This document shows positions 34,631-44,212 of a DNA stretch of 64,000 nucleotides, piece after piece. Position 1 is the first letter of the stretch. Every line of letters begins with the position of its first letter. The DNA lies in NCBI GenBank assembly GCA_944383695.1, contig CALWQP010000004.1, positions 47,515 to 111,514 of the forward strand. Reading direction: 5' to 3'. Source of the stretch: an uncultured Mediterraneibacter sp. (GTDB lineage Bacteria; Bacillota; Clostridia; Lachnospirales; Lachnospiraceae). Both the position numbers and the translations under genes were made by a program. The notes beneath the pieces are model-generated. The model worked only from the letters and a program-made list of their open reading frames with translations, was not told the origin of the DNA and did no database searches.

Positions 34631-37018
34631 TTGGAAGAGGAAATGAAGACTGTCAGGATATCCGTCCGCAGTCTGGTGGAATTCATCCTTCGGGAAGGCG
34701 ATATCGACAATAGAAGTGCCGGCGTACTGGATAAGGACGCCATGCTCATGGGAGGAAGAGTGCACCGCAAGATCCAGAGGAGCATGGGTCCCGAATATCA
34801 TGCAGAGGTCAGCATGAAGATGCTGATCCCCTGCGGCGAGTTCCAAATTCAGATCGAGGGACGGGCGGACGGAATTATTATAAAAGAGCATAAAGGCAAA
34901 GAAGGAAGCGGGAAAAATCCTGACGGAGAACCGGATGCGGTCGTGGATGAGATCAAGGGAGTTCTCAGGGAACTTACCCACATCGAGCGGCCGGTGAATG
35001 TTCATCTGGCTCAGGCAAAGTGTTATGCCTATATCTATGCGGAACAGCATGAGATTGACAGAATGGGCGTTCAAATGACATATTGCAATCTGGATACCGA
35101 AGACCTCCGAAGATTTACAGAAGTATATACAAGGCAGGAACTGAAAGAGTGGTTTGAGGATCTGATCAGACAATATGAAAAATGGGCGAGGTTTCAGATT
35201 GAGTGGAAGAAAAAGCGGGACAGTTCCATCCAGGGTCTGGAATTTCCTTTCGCTTACCGTGCCGGGCAGAGGGATGTGGCTGCAGCGGTTTACCGGACGA
35301 TCCTGAGAAAGAAGAAGCTGTTCATACAGGCGCCGACCGGAGTAGGGAAAACTATATCCACGGTATTTCCCGCTGTCAAAGCCATAGGAGAAGGGCTGGC
35401 TGAGAAGATTTTTTACCTGACTGCAAAGACCATCACCCGGACTGTGGCAGAACAGGCATTCCGCACACTTCAGGATCAGGGACTCCGCATGAAAGTCATA
35501 ACTCTCACGGCGAAGGAAAAAATCTGTTTCTGTGAGGAGGCGGTCTGCAATCCGGATGCCTGCCCTTATGCAAAAGGGCATTACGACCGGGTAAACGATG
35601 CGGTATTTGACATGATCGCCGGCGGGAACGAGATCAGCCGCAGCGCAGTCGAAGAGCAGGCGCATAAATACAAAGTCTGCCCCTTTGAGCTGTCTCTTGA
35701 CATTTCTACATGGGTGGATGCAGTGATCTGTGACTACAATTATGTATTTGACCCGACTGCGCATCTGAAACGGTTTTTCTCAGAGGGAGGCAGCAGTGAC
35801 TATATCTTTCTGATCGACGAAGCGCATAATCTGGTGGAGCGGGGGAGAGAAATGTACAGTGCCAGTCTGTATAAAGAGGATTTTCTGGAAGTAAAACGAG
35901 CGGTCCGGGCAGACTCCCCTGCACTGGCAAGAAAGCTGGAGGACGTGAACAAACTGTTTTTGGCGTTGAAACGTGAGTGTGAAGATTACATGATATTGGA
36001 CAGTGTCTCCCATATTGCTTTAAAACTTATGAACCTTCTGACAGAGATGGAAAAATTTTTGGAGAGACCGCCCGACGATGACAAACGGGAACAAGTGATG
36101 AATCTGTATTTTCAGACACGTTCTTTTGTGAATATCCATGATATCATGGATCAAAACTATGTGGTCTACTGTGAGCTGGAAAAGGACGGGCGATTTATGG
36201 TAAAACTTTTCTGCGTAAATCCGGCTGTGAATCTTCAGTCCTATCTGGAATATGGAGTGTCAGTCGTGTTCTTTTCTGCGACGCTGCTGCCGATCCATTA
36301 TTATAAGAAGCTTCTTTCCGTTGAAACCGATGATTATGCCATCTATGCGGAAACGTCTTTTGCAAGGGAAAACCGTCTTCTGCTGATGGGAACAGATGTG
36401 AGCACCAGATATACGATGCGAAGCGCTCATATGTATGAGCGGATCGCCAGATACATTGTCAGCGCGGCAGAGGGAAAAAAGGGAAATTATATGGCGTTTT
36501 TTCCCTCATATAAAGTGATGCAGGAGGTGTATGACTGTTTTCAGGAGCAGGCGGAAGAGGTCGCATCTGTTATCCAGTCACAGAATATGAGCGAGAGTGA
36601 GCGGGAAGAGTTTCTCTCTTTGTTTGAGGAAGAGAGGAGAGAAAGCCTGGTGGGATTCTGCGTCATGGGAGGCATCTTCTCGGAAGGAATCGATCTGACA
36701 GAGGACAGGCTGATCGGGGCGGTCATTGTGGGAACAGGGCTTCCCCAGGTATGCAATGACAGAGAGATCGTGAAGAAATATTTTGAAGAGCATGGAATGC
36801 CGGGATTTGATTATGCATATCTCTATCCGGGTATGAATAAAGTGCTCCAGTCTGCCGGCCGGGTCATCCGGACGGAGAAGGACAGAGGAATGATCCTCCT
36901 GCTGGATGAACGCTTCCAGCAGAGGCAGTACCGTGAAACTTTTCCCAGGGAATGGCAAGGCATCCGTACCTGCAGCGCGGACAGTCTGTCCGGTTATCTG
37001 GAGGAGTTCTGGAAATAG
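34631..37018 (+). CDS. PD-(D/E)xK nuclease-XPD/DinG-type helicase fusion
   Basis: A 795-residue protein. Residues about 1-200 look like a RecB/Cas4-type PD-(D/E)xK nuclease: GRADGIII, then VVDEIKG (Asp/Glu-x-Lys), then QAKCYAYIYA. From about 205 it is a superfamily 2 helicase of the XPD/DinG class with Walker A APTGVGKT at 234-241, DEAH at 396-399 and cysteines near 299-311 plus a later KVCPFEL that could hold a [4Fe-4S] cluster. The C-terminal helicase domain has the QSAGRVIRTEKDRG motif VI. Start is uncertain: TTG at 34631 with AAGGCGG 10 bases upstream, or ATG at 34643 with a very close AAGAGG. It probably unwinds and processes damaged DNA. It overlaps the lysR gene by 25 bases, tail to tail. 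Confidence 0.88.
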   Translation: MEEEMKTVRISVRSLVEFILREGDIDNRSAGVLDKDAMLMGGRVHRKIQRSMGPEYHAEVSMKMLIPCGEFQIQIEGRADGIIIKEHKGKEGSGKNPDGEPDAVVDEIKGVLRELTHIERPVNVHLAQAKCYAYIYAEQHEIDRMGVQMTYCNLDTEDLRRFTEVYTRQELKEWFEDLIRQYEKWARFQIEWKKKRDSSIQGLEFPFAYRAGQRDVAAAVYRTILRKKKLFIQAPTGVGKTISTVFPAVKAIGEGLAEKIFYLTAKTITRTVAEQAFRTLQDQGLRMKVITLTAKEKICFCEEAVCNPDACPYAKGHYDRVNDAVFDMIAGGNEISRSAVEEQAHKYKVCPFELSLDISTWVDAVICDYNYVFDPTAHLKRFFSEGGSSDYIFLIDEAHNLVERGREMYSASLYKEDFLEVKRAVRADSPALARKLEDVNKLFLALKRECEDYMILDSVSHIALKLMNLLTEMEKFLERPPDDDKREQVMNLYFQTRSFVNIHDIMDQNYVVYCELEKDGRFMVKLFCVNPAVNLQSYLEYGVSVVFFSATLLPIHYYKKLLSVETDDYAIYAETSFARENRLLLMGTDVSTRYTMRSAHMYERIARYIVSAAEGKKGNYMAFFPSYKVMQEVYDCFQEQAEEVASVIQSQNMSESEREEFLSLFEEERRESLVGFCVMGGIFSEGIDLTEDRLIGAVIVGTGLPQVCNDREIVKKYFEEHGMPGFDYAYLYPGMNKVLQSAGRVIRTEKDRGMILLLDERFQQRQYRETFPREWQGIRTCSADSLSGYLEEFWK

Positions 37019-37884
37019 CTCAGGAATTCCATTGAAGCTTTTGACAGGGGAAGATGTTCGTTGTAAGCAATGGCAAGTTCCCGCTCGGGAAGCTCTTCCT
37101 TAGTCTGGAGTTTAAATATATCTTTTGATGTGTCAGAGATACAGTAGTCCGGGATAAACGCGATGCCCAGGCCAATCCGTGCCAGATCGATCAGGAGGTC
37201 GTTGCTCGTCAGCTCGATTTCCGGTACAAGATCCAGTTGGTGCTGCTGGAATACCTGATGGAGGAATTCATTCGTTGTGCTGTTTTTATCCAGCATCAGA
37301 ATAGGGTAGCGCAGGAGCTGCGCAAAGGACAGTGTCTGACCTTTCAGGTCAGAGAACGTGTTCCCTGCGATAAATATGTCACGGAATTTTTTGATCCGTA
37401 TGACAGAGGCGGCTGTTCCAAGGTGGTTGTTGGGATAGTTGACCACGGTCAGATCCACCAACCCATTTTGCAGAAGTTCCGCACATTTCATGGAAGTCTG
37501 GTTGATGACTTTGATGTGGGCCCCGGGGAAAGCCTTGTGAAAACGTTCCAGATAAGGGATCAGGAAGTAGCGGCATATAGTATCGCTGGCTCCGATGCGG
37601 ATCTGGCCACCGGTAGAGGCCGCGTCAAGAAGCTGGGTCTCCCCTTTCTGGATCAGATTCATTGCAGGCTCAATATGGCGCATGAGGATCTCGCCTTCCG
37701 GGGTGAGCTGCACTTTCTTTGTACTCCTTATAAAAAGTGTCTGGTTCAGTTTGCGTTCCAGCGTTTTGATGGACTGGCTGACAGCGGACTGAGAGATAAA
37801 GAGACGCTTTGAAGCCTCTGAAAAATTTAAAGTCGAAGCCACATGATAGAAGACTTTATACAGCTCATAGTTTATATCGATCAT
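36994..37884 (-). CDS. LysR family transcriptional regulator
   Basis: A 296-residue LysR-type regulator. The N-terminal winged helix (about 1-60) contains FSEASKRLFISQSAVSQSIKTLERKLNQTLFIRS. The effector domain follows (about 90-290). It is divergent from the TIGR01906 membrane protein gene, with 78 bases between the start codons, the usual arrangement for a LysR protein controlling its neighbour. The AGGAGG is read on the minus strand just before the ATG. Its ligand is unknown. The 3' end overlaps the helicase 3' end. Confidence 0.93.
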   Translation of the reverse strand: MIDINYELYKVFYHVASTLNFSEASKRLFISQSAVSQSIKTLERKLNQTLFIRSTKKVQLTPEGEILMRHIEPAMNLIQKGETQLLDAASTGGQIRIGASDTICRYFLIPYLERFHKAFPGAHIKVINQTSMKCAELLQNGLVDLTVVNYPNNHLGTAASVIRIKKFRDIFIAGNTFSDLKGQTLSFAQLLRYPILMLDKNSTTNEFLHQVFQQHQLDLVPEIELTSNDLLIDLARIGLGIAFIPDYCISDTSKDIFKLQTKEELPERELAIAYNEHLPLSKASMEFLSYFQNSSR

Positions 37885-37962
37885 ATTAGACCTCCTAATA
37901 AATATTGGTTGTATTATAAGCTATATAAAAGAAAAAAACAATATTGCTGTTGAAAGGATCAT

Positions 37963-38694
37963 ATGATTATGGAAAAAACTGTTGAGAAAAATACCGCCAT
38001 ACTCAAAATACAGTGGCTGGCGGGAGCAATTCTTGCTTTTTCTGTCATAGCGGCAGTCCTGATCACAAGTTTCGAGATTGCCATGTATTCTGATTTCGGC
38101 ATCTATCAAAAAGAATACGAAAAATATGACGTTCTGTCAGAACTTGACATGACCATGGAAGATGCCATGTACGTGACCCATGAGATGATGGCATACTTAA
38201 GAGGGGACAGGGAAACGCTGTCTGTGGTGACTACCGTGGAGGGGAAAGAGCAGGATTTTTTTAATGAGCAGGATCGTTTCCATATGGGAGAAGTCAGAGA
38301 CCTGTTTATCGGAGGCATGAATATCCGGACCGGCGCGTGTATCGCGGCGGTACTGTGTCTGGTTTTTCTTCTTGCGTCCCGGGCCGACATCAAAAGGGTC
38401 ATTACCAGGTCTTATCAGGCAGCGCTCGGGATATCTGCCGCGGCGGCAGCCTTTATCGGCATTGCGGCAGTCATTGATTTTAATGCAGTGTTTGTGAAGT
38501 TCCATCATATCTTTTTTGATAACGACCTGTGGATTTTTGATCCGGCGACAGACTATATGATACGCATGCTGCCGGAAGGTCTGTTCTATGACTTTGTCAT
38601 CAGGATCGGAGGGATTTTCCTGGGATTACTTGGGATTCTTCTCGTTTTCAGTTTGATTCCCGGCCGTTTTTCAAAGAAAAAGAAAAATGATTAG
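37963..38694 (+). CDS. TIGR01906 family (DUF1461) integral membrane protein
   Basis: A 243-residue protein with four predicted membrane segments (about 18-40, 120-140, 150-170, 205-232). Between the first and second lies an extracytoplasmic loop with MYVTHEMMAYLRG and FFNEQDRFHMGEVRDLF, which is the signature of TIGR01906. The end is basic (SKKKKND). Function is unknown. The start at 37963 is preceded by AAAGGA; an ATG at 37969 is also possible. It is divergent from lysR, which may control it. Confidence 0.88.
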   Translation: MIMEKTVEKNTAILKIQWLAGAILAFSVIAAVLITSFEIAMYSDFGIYQKEYEKYDVLSELDMTMEDAMYVTHEMMAYLRGDRETLSVVTTVEGKEQDFFNEQDRFHMGEVRDLFIGGMNIRTGACIAAVLCLVFLLASRADIKRVITRSYQAALGISAAAAAFIGIAAVIDFNAVFVKFHHIFFDNDLWIFDPATDYMIRMLPEGLFYDFVIRIGGIFLGLLGILLVFSLIPGRFSKKKKND

Positions 38695-38725
38695 TTTTAC
38701 TTATTAAAATGTTTAATTATATTAA

Positions 38726-38755
38726 TTGTACTAATGATGTGGATTATGGTACGAT
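38726..38755 (+). promoter_or_regulatory. Promoter of purL
   Basis: TTGTAC (38726-38731), 18-bp spacer, TACGAT (38750-38755) preceded by TGG (extended -10). No purine riboswitch fold is seen in the roughly 65-base leader. Confidence 0.6.
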
Positions 38756-38825
38756 ACAGAAAGAGACTATCAGCAGATGCTCTGTGTACAGGGCAGCATA
38801 CAGCATGATGTAAAGGAGACTGTAT

Positions 38826-41800
38826 ATGAGTAATGTAAAGCGTGTGTTTGTTGAGAAGAAACCGGAATTTGCCGTAACGGCAAAGGCGTTAAGACATGAG
38901 ATCCGTCATTATCTGGGAATCCGTGATGTGACCGGAGTCCGCGTTCTGATCCGGTATGATGTGGAGAACCTTTCAGAGGAAACATTTGAAAAAGCATGTA
39001 AAGGTGTGTTTGCGGAGCCGCCGGTGGACATGCTTTACAAGGACGGATTCCCGATGAAAAAAGGAGACCGCTGCTTTTCCGTAGAATACCTGCCGGGACA
39101 GTTTGACCAGAGAGCAGATTCAGCGGAACAGTGTGTACGTTTTATTAAAGAAGATGAGATGCCGGTGGTCCGGACCGCTGTGACTTACGTGATCGAAGGA
39201 AATATTTCTGATGAAGAGTTTGCCGCGATCCGCAGCCACTGCATCAATCCGGTTGATTCAAGAGAGGCGCAGACGGAGAAACCGGATACACTTGCCACAG
39301 TGTTTGATGAGCCGGAAGATATCAGAGTCTTTGACGGCTTTAAGGATATGCCGGAGACAGGGCTTAAGGAACTCTACGGTTCACTGGGACTTGCAATGAC
39401 GTTTAAAGATTTTCAGCATATCCAGAATTATTATAAGGGTGAGGAGCACAGAGACCCCACGATGACAGAGATCCGTGTTCTTGATACTTATTGGTCAGAC
39501 CACTGCCGTCACACGACTTTTTCTACCGAGCTCAAGGAGATAAGCTTTGACGAGGGGGATTATAGAAAACCTATTGAAGATACTTACAGGGAATATTTAA
39601 AAGACCACAGCGAGATCTTCGCAGGCAGGGAGGATAAATTTGTCTGCCTGATGGATCTTGCGCTCATGGCAATGCGCAGATTAAAAAAAGAAGGAAAACT
39701 TCAGGATCAGGAAGAGTCTGATGAAATTAATGCATGCAGTATTGTAGTGCCCATCAAAGTGGACGGCGTGGAGGAGGAGTGGCTGATCAACTTTAAGAAT
39801 GAGACGCACAACCACCCTACGGAGATTGAGCCTTTTGGTGGCGCGGCGACCTGTCTGGGCGGTGCGATCCGTGACCCCCTCTCAGGGCGCACCTATGTCT
39901 ATCAGGCAATGCGTGTGACCGGAGCGGCAGATCCGACCGTGTCTGTAAAGGATACTCTGAAAGGGAAGCTCCCACAGAAGAAACTGGTCCGGGAGGCCGC
40001 GCATGGTTACAGCTCTTACGGAAACCAGATCGGTCTGGCAACCGGGCTTGTCAAAGAAATCTATCACCCGGATTATGTTGCAAAGCGCATGGAGATCGGC
40101 GCTGTCCTTGGAGCGGCTCCGAGACGTGCGGTAATCCGGGAAAATTCCGATCCGGGAGACATCATCATCCTTCTGGGCGGCAGGACGGGACGGGACGGAT
40201 GCGGTGGGGCGACCGGATCTTCCAAGGTCCACACTGAGGAGTCCATCGAGACATGCGGAGCGGAAGTTCAGAAAGGAAATCCGCCTACAGAGCGTAAGAT
40301 ACAGAGACTCTTCCGCCGGGAGGAAGTGAGCCGTATTATTAAGAAATGTAATGATTTTGGCGCCGGCGGTGTGTCGGTTGCCATTGGCGAGCTGGCGGAC
40401 GGCCTGCGCGTAGAGCTGGACAAAGTACCGAAGAAATATGCCGGGTTGGATGGGACAGAGATCGCAATTTCCGAATCCCAGGAGAGAATGGCAGTCGTAA
40501 TAGATCCAAAGAATGTGGCAGAGTTCATGGCATATGCAAAGGAAGAGAATCTGGAGGCAACAGAGGTTGCGGTCGTGACCGAGGAGCCGAGGCTTGTCCT
40601 TATCTGGCGAGGAAAAGAAATCGTAAATCTGTCAAGAGCTTTTCTTGATACCAACGGAGCGCATCAGGAGACCAGCGTGGAGGTAGAGATACCTGGCCGT
40701 GAGGGAAGCCTGTTTCACAGTAAAGAAGTCGGAGATGTAAGAGCGGCATGGCTTGAGACTTTGGGCGATCTGAATGTGTGTTCACAGAAGGGCCTTGTGG
40801 AGATGTTTGATGGATCCATTGGCGCGGGATCTGTGTTTATGCCCCATGGTGGGAAATATCAGATGACAGAGACACAGGCCATGGTAGCGAAGGTGCCTGT
40901 CATGACAGGCAGAACGGACAGCGTGTCCATGATGAGCTATGGGTTCGATCCTTATCTGTCCAGTTGGAGCCCATATCATGGGGCGGTTTATGCGGTGGTG
41001 GAGTCTGTGGCAAAGATTGTTGCCGCGGGCGGCGATCATCGGAAAATCCGGTTTACATTCCAGGAATACTTCCGGCGCATGACAGAAGATCCGAAGAGAT
41101 GGAGTCAGCCCTTCGCAGCCCTGCTGGGCGCGTATGCCGCACAGATCGGATTCGGGCTTCCGTCCATCGGAGGGAAGGACAGTATGTCGGGAACGTTCCA
41201 GGATATCGATGTCCCTCCCACACTGGTATCCTTTGCCGTGGATATGGCGGTGGAGAAGGATATCGTTACGCCGGAGCTTAAGAAGGCGGGAAATAAGCTT
41301 GTATGGATGAGAATCGAAAGAGATGAATACGATCTTCCGGTATATGCTCAGATCATGGACCAGTATGGGAAGTTTACGGAAGATATAAGGGCGGGCAGGA
41401 TCGTGTCCGCATATGCTCTTGACCGCCACGGTGTGATCGCTGCAGTGAGCAAGATGGCGTTTGGAAACCATATGGGCGTAAAGATCGAACACAATATGGA
41501 TGCCAGAGACCTGTTCGCTCCGGCATTTGGCGATATCATCGCAGAGGTGGAAGAAGGGCAGGCCGGAAATCTGCAGATCAGCTATACGGTGATCGGAGAA
41601 GTGACTGACAGGGACAAATTCGAGTATGGGAATGTGCAGATCAGCATGGATGAGGCATTGGCCGCGTGGACAGGAACTTTGGAGAACGTGTTTGCCACAA
41701 AATCTGAAGAAAGTTCGGAGAAAGCAGTAGAGGAGAAGCTGTATGATGCATCCGGCATCCATATCTGCAGCCATAAGATCGGACAGCCTGCGGTGTTCAT

Positions 41801-42581
41801 ACCGGTATTTCCGGGGACGAACTGCGAATATGACAGTGCAAAAGCTTTTGAACGCGCGGGGGCAAAGGTGACGACCAGAGTATTCCGCAATCTTGACGCA
41901 GAGGATATCCGTTCCTCAGTAGAAGAGTTTGAAAAAGCGATTTCCCAGGCGCAGATGATCATGTTCCCGGGCGGATTCAGTGCAGGAGATGAGCCGGATG
42001 GATCTGCAAAGTTCTTTGCGACTGCGTTCCAGAATGCAAAGATAAAAGAAGCAGTAGAAAAACTGTTAAATGAGAGAGACGGACTCGCCCTTGGCATCTG
42101 CAACGGATTCCAGGCGCTGATCAAACTGGGACTGGTGCCTTACGGAAAGATCGTGGGACAGACCGAAGATTCTCCGACTCTGACGTATAACACGATCGGA
42201 CGTCATATCTCTAAGATGGTATACACAAAGGTCGTGACGAATAAATCTCCATGGCTTCAGGGAGCAGAACTGGGAGGCGTGTATACGAATCCGGCATCTC
42301 ATGGTGAGGGAAGGTTTGTGGCCAGTGAAGAATGGCTTGACCGTCTGTTTGCAAACGGACAGGTTGCAACACAGTATTGTGACTTGGAGGGAAACATGAG
42401 CATGGACGAAGAATGGAATATAAACGGTTCTTACCGTGCTATCGAGGGGATCACCAGCCCGGACGGACGCGTGCTCGGCAAGATGGCGCACTCAGAGCGC
42501 CGCGGTGATTTTGTAGCTGTCAATATTTACGGAGAGCAGGATATGAAGATATTTGAATCTGGAGTAAAATATTTTAAATAA
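38826..42581 (+). CDS. purL: Phosphoribosylformylglycinamidine synthase, single-chain clostridial type
   Basis: A 1251-residue enzyme of purine synthesis that converts FGAR, glutamine and ATP to FGAM. The order is an N-terminal domain, two AIRS-type ATP-binding halves (TYWSDHCRHTTFSTEL near 222 opens the first; DFGAGGVSVAIGELADG lies in it), and a C-terminal glutaminase domain. The last has FPGTNCEYDSAKAF, FPGGFSAGDEPDG and nucleophile Cys1092 in GICNGFQAL. The single chain with PurL and PurQ activity fits the clostridial form (TIGR01857). It is a single gene with an AAAGGAG ribosome binding site; no other pur gene is next to it. Confidence 0.96.
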   Translation: MSNVKRVFVEKKPEFAVTAKALRHEIRHYLGIRDVTGVRVLIRYDVENLSEETFEKACKGVFAEPPVDMLYKDGFPMKKGDRCFSVEYLPGQFDQRADSAEQCVRFIKEDEMPVVRTAVTYVIEGNISDEEFAAIRSHCINPVDSREAQTEKPDTLATVFDEPEDIRVFDGFKDMPETGLKELYGSLGLAMTFKDFQHIQNYYKGEEHRDPTMTEIRVLDTYWSDHCRHTTFSTELKEISFDEGDYRKPIEDTYREYLKDHSEIFAGREDKFVCLMDLALMAMRRLKKEGKLQDQEESDEINACSIVVPIKVDGVEEEWLINFKNETHNHPTEIEPFGGAATCLGGAIRDPLSGRTYVYQAMRVTGAADPTVSVKDTLKGKLPQKKLVREAAHGYSSYGNQIGLATGLVKEIYHPDYVAKRMEIGAVLGAAPRRAVIRENSDPGDIIILLGGRTGRDGCGGATGSSKVHTEESIETCGAEVQKGNPPTERKIQRLFRREEVSRIIKKCNDFGAGGVSVAIGELADGLRVELDKVPKKYAGLDGTEIAISESQERMAVVIDPKNVAEFMAYAKEENLEATEVAVVTEEPRLVLIWRGKEIVNLSRAFLDTNGAHQETSVEVEIPGREGSLFHSKEVGDVRAAWLETLGDLNVCSQKGLVEMFDGSIGAGSVFMPHGGKYQMTETQAMVAKVPVMTGRTDSVSMMSYGFDPYLSSWSPYHGAVYAVVESVAKIVAAGGDHRKIRFTFQEYFRRMTEDPKRWSQPFAALLGAYAAQIGFGLPSIGGKDSMSGTFQDIDVPPTLVSFAVDMAVEKDIVTPELKKAGNKLVWMRIERDEYDLPVYAQIMDQYGKFTEDIRAGRIVSAYALDRHGVIAAVSKMAFGNHMGVKIEHNMDARDLFAPAFGDIIAEVEEGQAGNLQISYTVIGEVTDRDKFEYGNVQISMDEALAAWTGTLENVFATKSEESSEKAVEEKLYDASGIHICSHKIGQPAVFIPVFPGTNCEYDSAKAFERAGAKVTTRVFRNLDAEDIRSSVEEFEKAISQAQMIMFPGGFSAGDEPDGSAKFFATAFQNAKIKEAVEKLLNERDGLALGICNGFQALIKLGLVPYGKIVGQTEDSPTLTYNTIGRHISKMVYTKVVTNKSPWLQGAELGGVYTNPASHGEGRFVASEEWLDRLFANGQVATQYCDLEGNMSMDEEWNINGSYRAIEGITSPDGRVLGKMAHSERRGDFVAVNIYGEQDMKIFESGVKYFK

Positions 42582-42665
42582 TCTGTGAGCAATGGACGCA
42601 TTTTCGCAGTACTGCACGTAATATGAAGCGGCTCATGTGATAGAAAAAATAGAAGAAACAGGCAT

Positions 42666-42710
42666 GCCCGACGGACCACGGCTTTGACAGCCGATCCGCC
42701 GGGCGTATTT
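42666..42710. terminator. Hairpin between purL and aroC
   Basis: An imperfect stem GCCCGACGGA (42666-42675) with 42695-42704 (one A-C mismatch), then an inner CGGCT/AGCCG stem after a bulge. On the minus strand a T-rich stretch follows, so it best fits termination of aroC, with a weaker T-run for purL. No gene is seen in 42582-42763. Confidence 0.6.
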
Positions 42711-42763
42711 GCGATCCGTACATTTTTGGATATTCAAAAGATATCTGCCGGCTCCTGTCTGTT

Positions 42764-43879
42764 TTACTGTACCTTTAAATCTGGCTGATAGATTTTCTTT
42801 ACATGATCTAACTTTGAACACATGTTTCTGAGAAGCAGGTCGGCCAGGGTGAGCGCAGTCATGGACTCCACTACAACAACTGCCCTGGGGACAATGACGG
42901 GATCATGCCTTCCCAGGACTGTGATCTCGGTATTTTCCCCGGCTGTGTTTACTGTTTTTTGTGTTCTGGCGATGGACGAAGTGGGCTTGATGGCTGCCCT
43001 TAGTACAAGGCGTGAGCCGTCGCTCATTCCGCCGAGACTGCCTCCGGCATGGTTGGTCTGTTTATGTATGGCTCCGTTTTCTGAGTAAAAAGCATCATTA
43101 TTAATACTTCCTCTGGATGCCGCTGCGGCAAATCCATCTCCGATCTCCACGCCTTTCACCGCGCCGATGGACATGACAGCATGAGCGAGAATGCTATCCA
43201 GCTTGTCAAAAACCGGCTCTCCCAGCCCGGCGGGAAGCCCTTCTGCCACACACTCAATAATGCCGCCGCAGGAATCTCTTTCTGCCATAAGGGAGGAGAT
43301 GTATTCCCCTGCCTGTTCCGCAACAGAATTTCCGGGCATATAAAGGGCGTTATCGGACACCTCGGACATGCGGTATTCTTCTTCGGGTATCGTGAAAGGT
43401 CCGATGGATTTCGTGTACGCCGTCACATGGATGCCCAGTTCTTTTAAGAGAAGAGAGGCGATCGCTCCTCCGGCTACGCGCCCGATCGTCTCGCGGCCGG
43501 ATGAGCGCCCGCCGCCCCGGTAGTCCCGGAAACCGTATTTTTCCGTAAATGGATAGTCTGCATGTCCCGGGCGGAACAGAGATGCGATATTGCCGTAATC
43601 TCTGGAACGCTGGTCCTGGTTGTGCACGATGAGAGAGATGGGGGTCCCGGTCGTCTTTCCTTCAAATATGCCGGAGAGGATTTCCACGGAATCGGATTCG
43701 CTTCGTTTTGTAGTATATTTACTCTGACCCGGCTTCCGCCTGTCAAGATAGCTTTGGATATCCGCCTCTGAGACAGAGAGTCCGGCGGGGCAGCCGTCGA
43801 CCACAACGCCGATGCCCGGCCCATGAGACTCTCCCCATGTTGTAATGCGAAATATTGAGCCAAATGATGAACCGCTCAT
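42764..43879 (-). CDS. aroC: Chorismate synthase
   Basis: A 371-residue FMN-dependent enzyme making chorismate from EPSP, the last shared step to Phe, Tyr and Trp. Signatures seen: the start GSIFRITTWGESHGPGIG, then RPGHADYPFTEKYGFRDYRGGGRSSGRET, and near the C terminus RHDPVIVPRAVVVVES. The protein is full length. The AAAGGAG is on the minus strand, and there is a clear promoter (43968-43997). It stands alone, away from other aro genes. Confidence 0.97.
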   Translation of the reverse strand: MSGSSFGSIFRITTWGESHGPGIGVVVDGCPAGLSVSEADIQSYLDRRKPGQSKYTTKRSESDSVEILSGIFEGKTTGTPISLIVHNQDQRSRDYGNIASLFRPGHADYPFTEKYGFRDYRGGGRSSGRETIGRVAGGAIASLLLKELGIHVTAYTKSIGPFTIPEEEYRMSEVSDNALYMPGNSVAEQAGEYISSLMAERDSCGGIIECVAEGLPAGLGEPVFDKLDSILAHAVMSIGAVKGVEIGDGFAAAASRGSINNDAFYSENGAIHKQTNHAGGSLGGMSDGSRLVLRAAIKPTSSIARTQKTVNTAGENTEITVLGRHDPVIVPRAVVVVESMTALTLADLLLRNMCSKLDHVKKIYQPDLKVQ

Positions 43880-43967
43880 AAATGAACTCCTTTCTATTCC
43901 TTTCTGGAATGAGACGCTTTGCTTCTTTAATATTCTGCTGTGAGGAAATTAAGTAAAAAACATTATT

Positions 43968-43997
43968 ATTATATAGGATGGGATCTGGTCTTGACAA
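43968..43997 (-). promoter_or_regulatory. Promoter of aroC
   Basis: On the minus strand: TTGTCA (43992-43997), 18-bp spacer, TATAAT (43968-43973), about 90 bp upstream of the start codon. Confidence 0.75.
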
Positions 43998-44178
43998 GAA
44001 AAAAGTGTGGTTCTTTTTGATGAAGATTTTTGATGAAATGCAACGATTTTGTCCTTTTTTCTGTCTAATCTGTGTGGGAACAGCAGGGCGCGCAGGACGT
44101 GCAGAAAAAAGGTTTTAAGATCTTTTTAAGTTTTTATGAACCAACAAGAATTTTCTGTACTTTTTAGAAAAATCGTAC

Positions 44179-44184
44179 TATAAT
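44179..44184 (+). promoter_or_regulatory. -10 element of the L,D-transpeptidase gene
   Basis: Consensus TATAAT about 29 bp upstream of the ATG at 44213. The -35 region (near 44156) is weak, so an activator may help or a short leader is used. Confidence 0.55.
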
Positions 44185-44212
44185 GTTGCCGTAATAGTGT
44201 AGAAGGAAAGAG

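Larger units (their letters stand above)
43880..44212. other. Divergent intergenic region between aroC and the L,D-transpeptidase gene
   Basis: 333 bases without a gene. The left part holds the aroC promoter and its leader. The right part holds a TATAAT at 44179-44184 for the transpeptidase gene. The middle (44040-44170) is T- and A-rich; I find no hairpin or repeat that I would call. Confidence 0.6.

Noticed and set aside
34604..35764. 386-codon open frame on the minus strand inside the nuclease-helicase gene
   Set aside because: No family resemblance, and it is antisense to a gene with strong motifs; composition effect only.
32376..37018. Radical SAM, DUF4130 and nuclease-helicase genes as an antiphage defence island
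   Set aside because: The SOS boxes and repair-type families speak for DNA repair. There are no other defence genes, no integrase and no composition shift nearby.
38756..38825. Possible purine riboswitch ahead of purL
   Set aside because: The leader is too short and lacks the conserved purine riboswitch core.
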